This document shows, in pieces, positions 35,465 through 43,179 of a DNA stretch of 64,000 nucleotides (the stretch's first letter is position 1; every line of letters begins with the position of its first letter). Location: the NCBI GenBank assembly GCA_014529675.2, contig CP076040.1:186001-250000 (forward strand), read 5' to 3'. A program made the position numbers and the translations under genes. Origin of the DNA: Opitutia bacterium ISCC 52 (GTDB lineage: Bacteria; Verrucomicrobiota; Verrucomicrobiia; Opitutales; UBA2995). The notes under the pieces were generated by a model that saw only the letters and a program-made list of their open reading frames with translations, made no database searches and was not told the DNA's origin.

Positions 35465-36244
35465 ATGAAGTCTCTATTCCGCAGCATCCGTCATAAGCTT
35501 CTCGGCGAGGGGAAGCCGCTTCGTTATTTAACTTACGCGGTCGGGGAGATCTTGCTGATCATTATCGGTATTCTCTTTGCCTTGAAGATCAACGACTGGA
35601 ACGAGGAGAACAAAGCTCGCGGTGTTGAAACTAAAATTTTGGCCGAGATCAGGAGCAATCTGATTTTGGATTTGGACGAAATTCGTGCGGACATTGTATT
35701 GCTAGAGGTCGTCCAAAAATCGTGCACGAAAGCTATCCACTTGATCGGAATTGAAGAGGTGCCCTCGGACGCATTTCAATCAGTGGTGGGTAACCTGAGG
35801 ATCAATCCGCACTTTGATCCCAATCGCAGTGGGTACGATCTTCTCAAATCCAAAGGGGTTGAAATCATTTTGGACGATGCACTGCGACGATCCATTTCCG
35901 ACTTATACGAATCGGCTTATACCTATTACTTTCGTTATGAAGAGGAGCGGAATCAGTTTGCTATCCAAACGGTTCATCCGACTTTGATGAAGTACTTTTC
36001 CTGGTCCTGGAACGGCCAGCCAGTCAATGACCTGGAGCCTCTGGATTACGGCATTTTCTTTGAGATTACTGAAGAGGACTACACGCTATTAAAAAGTGAT
36101 TCTGCATTTCGTAAATTGGTACAAAGGGTTTATTATGAATATTTCCAGATCCAAGACCGCGCCGAACGAACCGAGGGTATCATTGTCGAGCTGATTGAAC
36201 AATTGAATGAGGAGCTGGGAATCTCGGAGGAGGAGACTGAATGA
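35465..36244 (+). CDS. DUF6090 family membrane protein
   Basis: 259 residues. The N-terminus MKSLFRSIRHKLLGEGKPLR, then YLTYAVGEILLIIIGILFAL and KINDWNEE, is the standard opening of the DUF6090 family: a basic amphipathic lead, one membrane helix with E-x-x-L-x-x-x-G-I-L-x-A-L and a 'I-N-x-W-N-E' end. The rest is a helical extracytoplasmic domain (AEIRSNLILDLDEIRADIVL, NPHFDPNRSGYDLLKSKGVE). Function unknown. Genes of this family often occur as near-identical tandem copies; a 20-codon start of a second copy follows at 36332. Confidence 0.88.
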   Translation: MKSLFRSIRHKLLGEGKPLRYLTYAVGEILLIIIGILFALKINDWNEENKARGVETKILAEIRSNLILDLDEIRADIVLLEVVQKSCTKAIHLIGIEEVPSDAFQSVVGNLRINPHFDPNRSGYDLLKSKGVEIILDDALRRSISDLYESAYTYYFRYEEERNQFAIQTVHPTLMKYFSWSWNGQPVNDLEPLDYGIFFEITEEDYTLLKSDSAFRKLVQRVYYEYFQIQDRAERTEGIIVELIEQLNEELGISEEETE

Positions 36245-36331
36245 AGTTTTTTTTGAACAGGAGAAAACGGAGGTAACGGTGGCTGAATTTGAAATCTTCT
36301 CTCACGGAGGAGCGGAGAGCACGGAGTAATT

Positions 36332-36391
36332 ATGAAAAGCCTTTTCCGAAGTATACGCATCAAGCTCCTGGGCAAAGGTCGTGCGAGATGA
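36332..36391 (+). pseudogene. Stub of a second DUF6090 gene
   Basis: ATG at 36332 encodes MKSLFRSIRIKLLGKGRAR and stops at 36389-36391. Fifteen of the first 16 residues match the start of the upstream DUF6090 protein, so this is the first 19 codons of a paralogue whose remaining part has been deleted. A GGAGTAAT sequence just before the ATG could be its old ribosome binding site. A palindromic repeat at 36449 lies soon after the break. Confidence 0.75.
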
Positions 36392-36448
36392 TTGAGTTGT
36401 TCTTGTCGTAAATTGCGTAGTTCTTGGGATCTCGAAGGTCGATGTTTC

Positions 36449-36474
36449 GGCGCCCTCGGCGAGGTCGCCCTACC
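36449..36474. repeat. GC-rich palindromic repeat copy
   Basis: GGCGCCCTCGGCGAGGTCGC then CCTACC: the reverse complement begins GGTAGGGCGACCTCGCCGAG, the same element as at 35105 and 40241. Its centre (CTCGGCGAG) is self-complementary. It lies between the DUF6090 stub and the toxin-antitoxin pair. Confidence 0.65.
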
Positions 36475-36493
36475 TTATTGCGGGTAAAACTAT

Positions 36494-36537
36494 ATCAAGG
36501 GGCATGGCTATGTTCGTCATTATAGAAAATCCTTGAT
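36494..36537. promoter_or_regulatory. Possible operator upstream of the AbrB-Doc pair
   Basis: ATCAAGG at 36494-36500 is repeated in inverted orientation as CCTTGAT at 36531-36537, 29 bases before the antitoxin ATG. Toxin-antitoxin operons are usually autoregulated through such sites. The assignment is from position and symmetry only. Confidence 0.3.
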
Positions 36538-36566
36538 GTTATAACGTAGGTAATTACTTTTTGAGC

Positions 36567-36797
36567 ATGGTTTTAAAACTCAAGCTCCGCAAAGTGGGAA
36601 ACTCCATTGGCGTTGTCATTCCCAAAGAAGCCCTCGCTAAAATGGAATCCAAAGAGGGAGATACTCTGGTTTTGTCCGAGACTCCCGATGGTGGCTTTCG
36701 TGTGACTCCAGACAAAGAATCCTTTGCTGATCAGATGGCCGTGGCGGAAGATATCGCCAATCGCTACCGGAATACGTTGAACGAGCTGGCTAAATGA
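36567..36797 (+). CDS. AbrB/MazE-type antitoxin
   Basis: 76 residues from the ATG at 36567 (a TTG two codons earlier is also possible). The AbrB/SpoVT swapped-hairpin domain is complete: MVLKLKLRKVGNSIGVVIPK, EALAKMESKEGDTLVLSE. The C-terminal part (DQMAVAEDIANRYRNTLNEL) is a helix that would bind and neutralise the toxin. The N-terminal domain should bind its own promoter. It overlaps the doc-type toxin gene by four bases (ATGA), the usual coupling of antitoxin and toxin. Confidence 0.9.
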   Translation: MVLKLKLRKVGNSIGVVIPKEALAKMESKEGDTLVLSETPDGGFRVTPDKESFADQMAVAEDIANRYRNTLNELAK

Positions 36798-37174
36798 AAA
36801 CGCCGGTGTGGGTGAGGCGGGATGTGGTTCTCGCCTACCACGATATGCTGTTATCGCGTCATGGGGGCGGAACAGGTATCCGGGATGAGGGCATGCTCGA
36901 CTCCGCTTTGAGTCGACCTGTGAACTTATTCAACTACGAGCAACCAAGTGTGTACGAACTCGCGGCAAATTATGGCTATGGCCTGGTTAAGAACCATCCC
37001 TTCGTCGACGGAAACAAGCGAATCGGTTTTGCCACATCCGTCGTGTTTCTTGAACTAAATGGGAAAAAGTTTGTAGCGAGCGAAGTAGACTCAGTTTTGA
37101 AAACCTTAGCCCTTGCAGCCGGTGAAATGGAAGAGGCGGAGTTTGCTTCCTGGTTGGAGTCTAGCTGCGAATAA
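36794..37174 (+). CDS. doc: Death-on-curing (Doc/Fic) family toxin
   Basis: 126 residues. The Fic-type motif NHPFVDGNKRIGFA is at about residues 66-79, matching Doc (HPFxDGNKR), with the upstream LSRHGGGTGIRDEGMLDSAL and the GYGLVKN helix. Doc toxins inactivate elongation factor Tu by phosphorylation in the model system. It pairs here with an AbrB/MazE-type antitoxin in place of the classical Phd type. The full domain and catalytic His, Asp and Lys are present, so it is probably active. Confidence 0.92.
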   Translation: MKTPVWVRRDVVLAYHDMLLSRHGGGTGIRDEGMLDSALSRPVNLFNYEQPSVYELAANYGYGLVKNHPFVDGNKRIGFATSVVFLELNGKKFVASEVDSVLKTLALAAGEMEEAEFASWLESSCE

Positions 37175-37179
37175 GATAC

Positions 37180-37605
37180 CTACAGCTCTCCCGCCAACCA
37201 CATGTCGATGACGTCAATGTCGTCATCTGTCACCTTCGCGTCGCGATGGGTAATCAGGTAGCTTTCAAGTGGCATGAGACCGTCGAGCATTTCGTCGAAG
37301 GTTTCTTCGATTTTACTTTCCTGACGATCTTCTTCGTAGGTGTCCCATTTCGAGTAGTTGACTTCCCGGCGTCCTTCGTGGACGTGATCAGCGACCCACC
37401 AAGAGACGGGGGCGACGTAGGAATACCAGGGCCAATGACTTTCATTGGAGTGGCAGTCGTAGCACTTCGCCTTAAGAATGGTCTTTACCTCTGCCGGAAT
37501 CGTTGAGTCGGCTATCTCGGACGGATTGGTGCGATCGGGCTGCTTCAATTGAATGAGGACAAAGATCGCAGCGAGTGTATAAAAGGTGTATTTAAGGTAT
37601 TTCAT
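37180..37605 (-). CDS. Heme-binding domain protein (c-type, Haem_bd)
   Basis: 141 residues. An N-terminal helix (LKYTFYTLAAIFVLIQL) serves as anchor or signal. A single c-type heme site, LKAKCYDCHSNESHWPWYSY, lies near residue 49, followed by VAPVSWWVADHVHEGRREVN and HRDAKVTDDDIDVIDMW near the end. This matches the heme-binding domain family (DUF with CxxCHSN...WPWY). Periplasmic electron transfer or sensing is likely; partner unknown. It ends five bases from the convergent toxin stop. No other cytochrome gene is adjacent. Confidence 0.9.
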   Translation of the reverse strand: MKYLKYTFYTLAAIFVLIQLKQPDRTNPSEIADSTIPAEVKTILKAKCYDCHSNESHWPWYSYVAPVSWWVADHVHEGRREVNYSKWDTYEEDRQESKIEETFDEMLDGLMPLESYLITHRDAKVTDDDIDVIDMWLAGEL

Positions 37606-37981
37606 CTTAGGGTTCGTTTCAAAGCTCCATCCTTTGTCTTAAAGGAGTCGTCGTTTGTCTACGATTAATTCTGTCGAGTGCAATTGGGGATTTTACGATT
37701 TTGACTAAGGTAGGGCGAGAGCGTCCCCGCTCCGCCGATTCATACGCTAGAGAAAACGGCACAGCGAGGACGCTGTAGCCCTAACATTTTAAGCATAGAC
37801 AGTGGGGCCCGGTCGCCGTTTCGAGGAGCCAATTGACGACACCGACAGGTGTCGTGTCTGTGAGTGAGGAATCGGCTTCTGTGTAACCGATAAGGCTCCA
37901 GGGTAGTTGTATTTATTAGGAAAGAAATTTTCTTGGTTCACCATCTCTTCTAGCTTTGAATGATCGGACTTTCATGCCCGC
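37606..37981. other. Intergenic stretch holding an inverted repeat
   Basis: 376 bases between the heme-binding gene and a small hypothetical gene. Apart from the inverted repeat at 37711-37783 I see nothing coding. GACACCGACAGGTGTC (about 37836-37851) is a further short palindrome (GACACC/GGTGTC). Confidence 0.45.
37711..37783. repeat. REPIN/MITE-like inverted repeat, 27-base arms
   Basis: TAGGGCGAGAGCGTCCCCGC at 37711-37730 plus TCCGCCG pairs with 37757-37783 (reverse complement TAGGGCTACAGCGTCCTCGC plus TGTGCCG). Twenty-one of 27 positions match across a 19-base spacer. The mismatches are spread along the arms, as expected of an old element. Confidence 0.65.
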
Positions 37982-38242
37982 CTACAGACTCCTACCCCCA
38001 GTTTTTCGAATTCCCCTTTCCTGGGTATCGATGAGCTCCTTCATTTCGTCATCTTCTGACCATTGAGTGATACTATAGAAGGTTTCCCGTTGCTTCAGAT
38101 TATAGCCCACCGGTCTTTCAGGTGGTTTCCCAATTACCTCCTCCAGGCTGAGGATTAGCTCGTTCCGAGCGTGCATGTGATTGGGCAGGTTAGCTGCCAG
38201 GAGGAGCAGAATGCTTGTATATATGAAATTTAGGCGAATCAC
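37982..38242 (-). CDS. Small secreted hypothetical protein
   Basis: 86 residues from a GTG at 38240-38242, chosen because it gives a signal peptide (VIRLNFIYTSILLLLAANLP, ending HMHA). The mature part (ELILSLEEVIGKPPERPVGY, ITQWSEDDEMKELIDTQERG) has no family I know. An ATG at 38299 is possible but would place 19 non-hydrophobic residues in front. It is not flanked by an operon partner. The coding status is uncertain. Confidence 0.4.
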   Translation of the reverse strand: MIRLNFIYTSILLLLAANLPNHMHARNELILSLEEVIGKPPERPVGYNLKQRETFYSITQWSEDDEMKELIDTQERGIRKTGGRSL

Positions 38243-38373
38243 TGAACGTTTCCGTTGTGGAGTGATGATAATACTCCCAAAGAACGCAGAGAATAGCAAC
38301 TGGGTTTCGCCCTATATCGGCTGACTCCATATTTCTCTGGAGCTAGTGAGAATCAGAGATCCATAAAAGGAGC

Positions 38374-40095
38374 TTAACGACTCTTCCGCTTCGACCAGTC
38401 GGGCTTCCCCTTGTCTTTGTTAGTGCGGTTCTTTTTGCCTTTTTTGGCGGCTACTTTCTTTTCACCAAACGGATGTCCGCCAGCCTTATCTGTCTTCTTG
38501 TCCTTTGCTTTAGGTCCATCTGGAGACGAGCTTTTGCTGACGCGTTTGGGACGGGCAGTGCGTTCTTGGCTTTCTTTGGGCCTTCTATCGTCACTGTCTC
38601 TATCCCTGGATTTACTTTTGAAATGGCTGCTTTTACCACGGTTTCCTGAAGGTCTAGAGCCTCTTGGTCCACGGTCGCGTCCGCGTTCTCTTCGTCCCTT
38701 GGAGTAGGAGCGATTTGCACGACTTCCACTTCCGCCTCCACCGCCGCGTCTGCGTTCGGGTCTTAACTCCTCGTTGTCTTCGATGATGGATTCCCCGTCG
38801 CGTCCCTTCGATTCTTTAATGAGGGAGAAAAGCGCACTCGCTATGTCGGTGTTGGTATGGCCTTGCTCGAGTAGTCGATCAATCGATTCCCGGTAGTTCT
38901 TAAAACTTCCGGATTCCAATTTGTCTTTTACCAGCTCGAGGATCACATCCGATTGACGACCTTCGATGTCCTCTTGGCTGGGGATCTTGGCGCGTTGGAT
39001 GGTTTGTTTGATATAGCGTTCGATTGAGCCTAGACGATAAATGTCTTTTCCGAATACAAAGCTGTAGGCCTTGCCTTCGCGTCCAGCTCTTCCAGTTCGT
39101 CCGATACGGTGGACATAGTCCTCGGGATCCTGTGGGAGGTCGTAATTGAATACGGCATCCACTTCATCAATATCGAGTCCACGAGCAGCCACATCGGTTG
39201 CCACGAGGATCTCAACTTTCCCAGATCTAAATTTCTTTAACACGCGTTCGCGGCCCACCTGTGTAATGTCGCCGTGGATACGATCAGCTGAGTAGCCACG
39301 ATTGATGAGGGCATCGCAACAGTCATCAACCATCCGCTTCGTATTACAGAACACGATGGCCAGGCGAGGTGGGTCAATATCGAGGAGTCGTGAAACAACT
39401 TCAATTTTAGAGCGATTACGTACTTCGAAATAGGATTGTTCTACCGTGGAAACTGTCAGCGCTTTACGCTTGATACGAATTTGCTCGGGTGAGTTACCAA
39501 AATGTTCAATCAGTCGCTCGACACCCTTGTTCATGGTGGCAGAGAAGAACATAGTCTGCCGCTCTGCTGGAGCTTGTCCCAGAATATGCTCCATGTCGTC
39601 GCGAAAGCCCATGTCCAGCATACGATCGGCTTCGTCCAAGATGACCATCTTGAGGAAGTTTAGATCGAGCGTTCCGCGTTCCATATGGTCCATAAGCCGA
39701 CCAGGCGTTCCAACCACAACGTGGGAACCCTTCTTTAAGTATCGGATTTGGCGATCAATAGGTGCACCTCCATAGACAGGAATCGCATTCAGATTCTTAA
39801 CGTGCGCGCCCAGCTTATGGATTTCTTCACATACCTGAACCGATAGCTCGCGGGTAGGGCAGAGGATCAAGACCTGGGTCTTTGAAAGGCTTAGATCCAG
39901 CATTTGCAGAGCCGGCAATCCAAACGCGGCCGTTTTTCCGGATCCGGTTTGGGATAAGCCTACGACGTCTTTACCCTCCAGCACGACGGGGATCGTTATG
40001 GCCTGGATGGGTGACGGGCTTTCGTAACCGAGTTTGTCTACGGCTTTTAATAGGTGATCGGCGAGACCAAGCTCTGAAAATGGTGGTGTGTCCAT
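38374..40095 (-). CDS. DEAD-box ATP-dependent RNA helicase
   Basis: 573 residues. All helicase motifs are present: Q motif ([20 protein letters not shown]), Walker A SQTGSGKT near residue 56, DEAD in [14 protein letters not shown] near 152, FFSATM near 183, [12 protein letters not shown] near 248, [12 protein letters not shown] near 300 and [10 protein letters not shown] near 330. Residues about 450-573 are a basic, Gly/Arg/Ser-rich tail ([38 protein letters not shown]) likely to bind RNA. It resembles RhlE/CsdA-type helicases that remodel ribosomal RNA or cold-stable structures. Single gene. Confidence 0.95.
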   Translation of the reverse strand: MDTPPFSELGLADHLLKAVDKLGYESPSPIQAITIPVVLEGKDVVGLSQTGSGKTAAFGLPALQMLDLSLSKTQVLILCPTRELSVQVCEEIHKLGAHVKNLNAIPVYGGAPIDRQIRYLKKGSHVVVGTPGRLMDHMERGTLDLNFLKMVILDEADRMLDMGFRDDMEHILGQAPAERQTMFFSATMNKGVERLIEHFGNSPEQIRIKRKALTVSTVEQSYFEVRNRSKIEVVSRLLDIDPPRLAIVFCNTKRMVDDCCDALINRGYSADRIHGDITQVGRERVLKKFRSGKVEILVATDVAARGLDIDEVDAVFNYDLPQDPEDYVHRIGRTGRAGREGKAYSFVFGKDIYRLGSIERYIKQTIQRAKIPSQEDIEGRQSDVILELVKDKLESGSFKNYRESIDRLLEQGHTNTDIASALFSLIKESKGRDGESIIEDNEELRPERRRGGGGGSGSRANRSYSKGRRERGRDRGPRGSRPSGNRGKSSHFKSKSRDRDSDDRRPKESQERTARPKRVSKSSSPDGPKAKDKKTDKAGGHPFGEKKVAAKKGKKNRTNKDKGKPDWSKRKSR

Positions 40096-40240
40096 GGCAG
40101 CAGTGTTTGCGCTGTGTGTGCCGCCTGGGAAACCTTTTCCTATGCGGGCGGGCAGTCTTATGGGTAAAAGAGTGATGGCAAGTGTTAAAAAAACGGCTCG
40201 TTCGGCGATCGAGCCCCACCTTCCAGAAGCTGTTTTGGAA

Positions 40241-40263
40241 GGGCGGCCTCGCCGAGGGCGCCG
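40241..40263. repeat. GC-rich palindromic repeat copy
   Basis: GGGCGGCCTCGCCGAGGGCG then CCG; same element as at 35105 and 36449. It lies in the 321-base stretch between the helicase gene and the Tat-exported TIM-barrel gene, where nothing else is recognisable except the palindrome at 40373. Confidence 0.6.
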
Positions 40264-40372
40264 TGTTCAGATTAGAGGGTCCAGATTACGATCATGTGAA
40301 TCATCTAAAGGATCCATGGGTTCAATATTGCCAGTCCGATGCTGTCTGTTTCAACTTAAATTCAAATCGACG

Positions 40373-40387
40373 ACCTGTAGTACAGGT
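40373..40387. promoter_or_regulatory. Perfect 15-base palindrome upstream of the TIM-barrel gene
   Basis: ACCTGTAGTACAGGT is perfectly symmetric about its central G, and its centre lies 37 bases before the ATG at 40417. The size and place fit a dimeric repressor site of the LacI or GntR kind, common for sugar genes, but no regulator gene is in the window. Confidence 0.35.
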
Positions 40388-40416
40388 TCACCAAATTCAA
40401 ACATTTGATCCCCACC

Positions 40417-41379
40417 ATGAATCGTAGACAGTTTATCAAAAGCGGATCCATAGCAGCAGCAGCCAGTGCTGTGATCAACACCGCCTCAGCCGCCAGTCAC
40501 GCGGGCAAAGCCAAGCCCTTCAAGCTCAAGTATGCTCCCCACCAGAACCACTTTAAGCTACATGCGGGAGACGACATCATCGATCAAATCAAGTTTGCCC
40601 ACGATCATGGCTTTCGAGCCTCGGAGGATAACCGCATGCCAACGCGACCGGTGGCAGAGCAAGAGAAGATCGGTAAAACACTCGATGATCTCGGCATGGA
40701 GATGGGTGTATTTGTTGCCTATGGGAATTTTACTGAGCCTACTTTCGCAGTGAAGTCCGAGGACGCACAGGCGGACGTGCTACAGAAAATCCGCGAGGCC
40801 GTTGACATCGCCAAACGCGTAAACGCCAAATGCTTCACCGTAGTTCCAGGATCAGTTGATCAGCAGTCGGCAACCTCAGGTAAGGACTGGAACAGGTATG
40901 GTGGCTCTCGATTGTCCGAAGGTTATCAAACCGCCAATGTGATTGAGTTGCTACGCCGCTGTTCATAAATTCTTGAGCCACATGACTTGACGATGGTCCT
41001 CGAGCCACTCAACTGGCATTCGAATCATGGTGGCCTATTCCTTCAGTATTCAGATCAGGCATACGCCATTTGCAAGGCAGTCAATTCGCCGTCCTGCAAA
41101 ATTCTATTCGATATCTACCATCAGCAAATTACCGAAGGAAACCTCATTCCGAACATCGATAATTGCTGGGATGAAATTGCTTATTTCCAATCCGGCGACA
41201 ATCCCGGCCGGAAGGAACCTACCAGTGGCGAGATCAATTACAAGAATGTCTTCCGTCATCTGTATCAGAAAGGCTGGGACGGCGTCATCGGCATGGAGCA
41301 TGGTATCAGCATCGGTGGCAAGGCCGGTGAGAAGCGTTTGATTGAAGCCTACCGTGAGGTGGATGACTTCGAGGTCTGA
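40417..41379 (+). pseudogene. Tat-exported TIM-barrel (hydroxypyruvate isomerase-like) gene interrupted by TAA
   Basis: The ATG at 40417 gives NRRQFIKSGSIAAAASAVIN, a Tat signal. The TIM-barrel front follows (APHQNHFKLHAGDDIIDQIK, FAHDHGFRASEDNRMP, AKCFTVVPGSVD). At 40966-40968 a TAA interrupts IELLRRCS / ILEPHDLTMVLEPLNWHSN; the second half then continues in the same frame through LFDIYHQQITEGNL, FQSGDNPGRKEPTSGEINY and GVIGMEHGIS to 41379. The stop sits where homologs have Glu or Asp, so one base change (GAA to TAA) suffices. Both halves keep the metal-ligand acidic and His residues. Probably a recent pseudogene. The product would act on sugars in the periplasm. Confidence 0.8.
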
Positions 41380-41520
41380 ATCGTTCGCCGGATTGTGAGA
41401 AAAGTAATTCTAAAGATAAGATAACCCAACCCTTCTGAACTATTCGGCGATCGGACTACGAAGGTTTTCCCACTATCCAGTGAACGATCCAGATCAAGTG
41501 GGCGTCTTAGGTGATTGCCT

Positions 41521-41592
41521 GTAGCCACGGTCGTGAGACTGTGGAGAGCACCGTCTGATCGAAATTTCGACGGTGTCTCCACCGTCCCTACC
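41521..41592. repeat. Hairpin element with GTAGCCACGGTC word
   Basis: GTAGCCACGGTCGTGAGACT then GTGG at 41521-41544 is a self-complementary word that recurs at 60197-60220. The nearby CACCGTC (41550-41556) and GACGGTG (41569-41575) form a second stem around GATCGAAATTTC, and the element ends GGGACGG-like (ACCGTCCCTACC). It lies between the 3' end of the TIM-barrel gene and the 3' end of the sulfatase gene, so it may also end transcripts. Confidence 0.5.
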
Positions 41593-41606
41593 TTAATAAG
41601 TGTGCT

Positions 41607-43031
41607 TCAAGACTTCGGATACGGAAGCTTGGAACCTGTTTCTTCCTGCATGGCCTTGAGCTTGGCCAAGAGTTCGGCGGTTTTCTCCGGATGTGTTTTT
41701 GAAAGATCCTTGGATTCGCCGATGTCGTCTTTTAAGTTGTAGAGCTCGACTTTGTCGTATTCGTAAAACTGGACCAGCTTCCAGTCGCCATCACGGATAG
41801 CGGAGCCAGGAGTCCATGTGGAACCGTGGTAGTGTGGGTAGTGCCAGAAGAGGGCGCGGTCTTCGATTGAATTTCCTTCGAGCAGTGGCTTCAGGCTGAC
41901 ACCGTCCTTGTGTAGGTCGGGTTGCTGGGGGAGTCCGGCAAGGTCGAGAATGGTAGGGAAGAAATCCATGCTGATGGCCGGGGTATCAATCGTCGTATCC
42001 GAAGTATCGATACCAGGAGATTTGATCATGAGTGGTACGCGAATCCCTCCTTCGTAACACCAGCCTTTGCCGGCTCGCAGTGGCATGACGGATGTGGGTC
42101 CCGGTGTCGCCTTGGTTGTCAGGCCTCCATTGTCCGAAGAAAATAGGATGATGGTATCATCTTCGAGTCCTTGAGCTTTTAAAGAATCGAGGATGCGGCC
42201 AACGCTGTGGTCCAAGGCTTTTACCATCGCTGCGTATTGGTGGCCCGATTGATTCGTACGAGTCGTGCCTTCATGTTCTTCCCGGGTGGTCATTTCACCG
42301 CCATTGGGAAGCCCGGCTTTCTTCTCCTCAAAATACCCGTCGTACTCATCCCAGCCTTGGATAGGCGTGTGAACGGTATAATAGGACATATACATAAGGA
42401 AGGGTGCGCTTTCATCTCGTGTCACAAGAAACTCGATACACTCGTTTGTCAGGCGATCGGTCAGGTATCGATCGTCGGCTTTGTCGTCGAGTTGTGGGTT
42501 TTTAAAAGGCGCGTAGTAACCTCCTGGAGGGCTGCCTCGATGGTGCCCTCCTTTGTTGATGTCGAAGCCCTGATCTTGTGGAAAGTGTCCTTCATCGCCC
42601 AGATGCCATTTGCCTGCGTAGAAGGTCTGGTAGCCATGCCCCTTGAGCGCCTCCGCAATCGTAACTTCTTCCAAGGCCAAGTTGTCCCGATCTTCCGGGG
42701 TAACTAGCGTCGGATCTTTGGCAACTAACCCCGGTATCCAGTCGGTGATATTTACACGAGAGGGATAGCGCCCGGTCATGATGGCTGCACGGGTGGGGGA
42801 GCAAACTGGGTTCGGCGTGTAAGCGTTGGTGAAGCGTGCGGCTTCTTCGGCGAAAGCATCGATCCTTGGGGTCTCATGGTAGGTGCTGCCGTAGCAACCC
42901 AGGTCGGTCCAACCCAGGTCATCGACGAGAAAGATGATGACGTTCTTGGGTGTTTTGGTTTCCTCGGCTGGTTTGCTGCAAGCGACCAGGAAGAGGGAGA
43001 GAAGAATGAGTGGAAGGAGAAGTGACTTCAT
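41607..43031 (-). CDS. Sulfatase (Cys type), lipoprotein
   Basis: 474 residues. The signal sequence MKSLLLPLILLSLFLVACSK gives a lipobox at Cys-18. NVIIFLVDDLGWTDLGCYGS near residue 30 binds the metal, and NPVCSPTRAAIMTGRYPSR near residue 76 is the sulfatase signature C-x-P-x-R, whose Cys is converted to formylglycine. FYAGKWHLGDEGHFP near 140 and ILFSSDNGGLTTKATPG near 292 complete the site. It removes sulfate esters, probably from marine polysaccharides such as carrageenan or fucoidan; the substrate is not readable. The next sulfatase gene is 148 bases upstream, separated by the REPIN-like repeat. Confidence 0.94.
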   Translation of the reverse strand: MKSLLLPLILLSLFLVACSKPAEETKTPKNVIIFLVDDLGWTDLGCYGSTYHETPRIDAFAEEAARFTNAYTPNPVCSPTRAAIMTGRYPSRVNITDWIPGLVAKDPTLVTPEDRDNLALEEVTIAEALKGHGYQTFYAGKWHLGDEGHFPQDQGFDINKGGHHRGSPPGGYYAPFKNPQLDDKADDRYLTDRLTNECIEFLVTRDESAPFLMYMSYYTVHTPIQGWDEYDGYFEEKKAGLPNGGEMTTREEHEGTTRTNQSGHQYAAMVKALDHSVGRILDSLKAQGLEDDTIILFSSDNGGLTTKATPGPTSVMPLRAGKGWCYEGGIRVPLMIKSPGIDTSDTTIDTPAISMDFFPTILDLAGLPQQPDLHKDGVSLKPLLEGNSIEDRALFWHYPHYHGSTWTPGSAIRDGDWKLVQFYEYDKVELYNLKDDIGESKDLSKTHPEKTAELLAKLKAMQEETGSKLPYPKS

Positions 43032-43067
43032 GGGTTATTCTAAATGATAATCAGTATGGGGCCGTTT

Positions 43068-43140
43068 TGTAGGAGAGGAGCTTGCTCCCGATCAGGATTG
43101 TCGAGGGTTAGTCGAATCGGGAGCAAGCTCCTCTCCTACA
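43068..43140. repeat. REPIN-like perfect inverted repeat, 25-bp arms
   Basis: TGTAGGAGAGGAGCTTGCTC then CCGAT at 43068-43092 is repeated exactly in inverted orientation at 43116-43140 across 23 bases. The word 'GTAGGAG...GAGCTTGCTCCC' strongly recalls the REP words of Pseudomonas REPIN elements (GTGGGAGCGGGCTTGCTC type), which are spread by RAYT transposases. No transposase is present in the window. It lies between two sulfatase genes of the same strand. Confidence 0.85.
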
Positions 43141-43179
43141 TTTAAAAGACCGAATCGAAGAAGTTTTCAAAGTATAGAG

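Noticed and set aside
38411-38707. 98-residue Leu-rich plus-strand frame
   Set aside because: Antisense of the basic Arg/Gly/Ser tail of the DEAD-box helicase; no start signal or family match.
43068-43140. REPIN-like repeat as CRISPR or attachment site
   Set aside because: Only one inverted pair, no direct repeats of regular spacing and no integrase or cas gene nearby.
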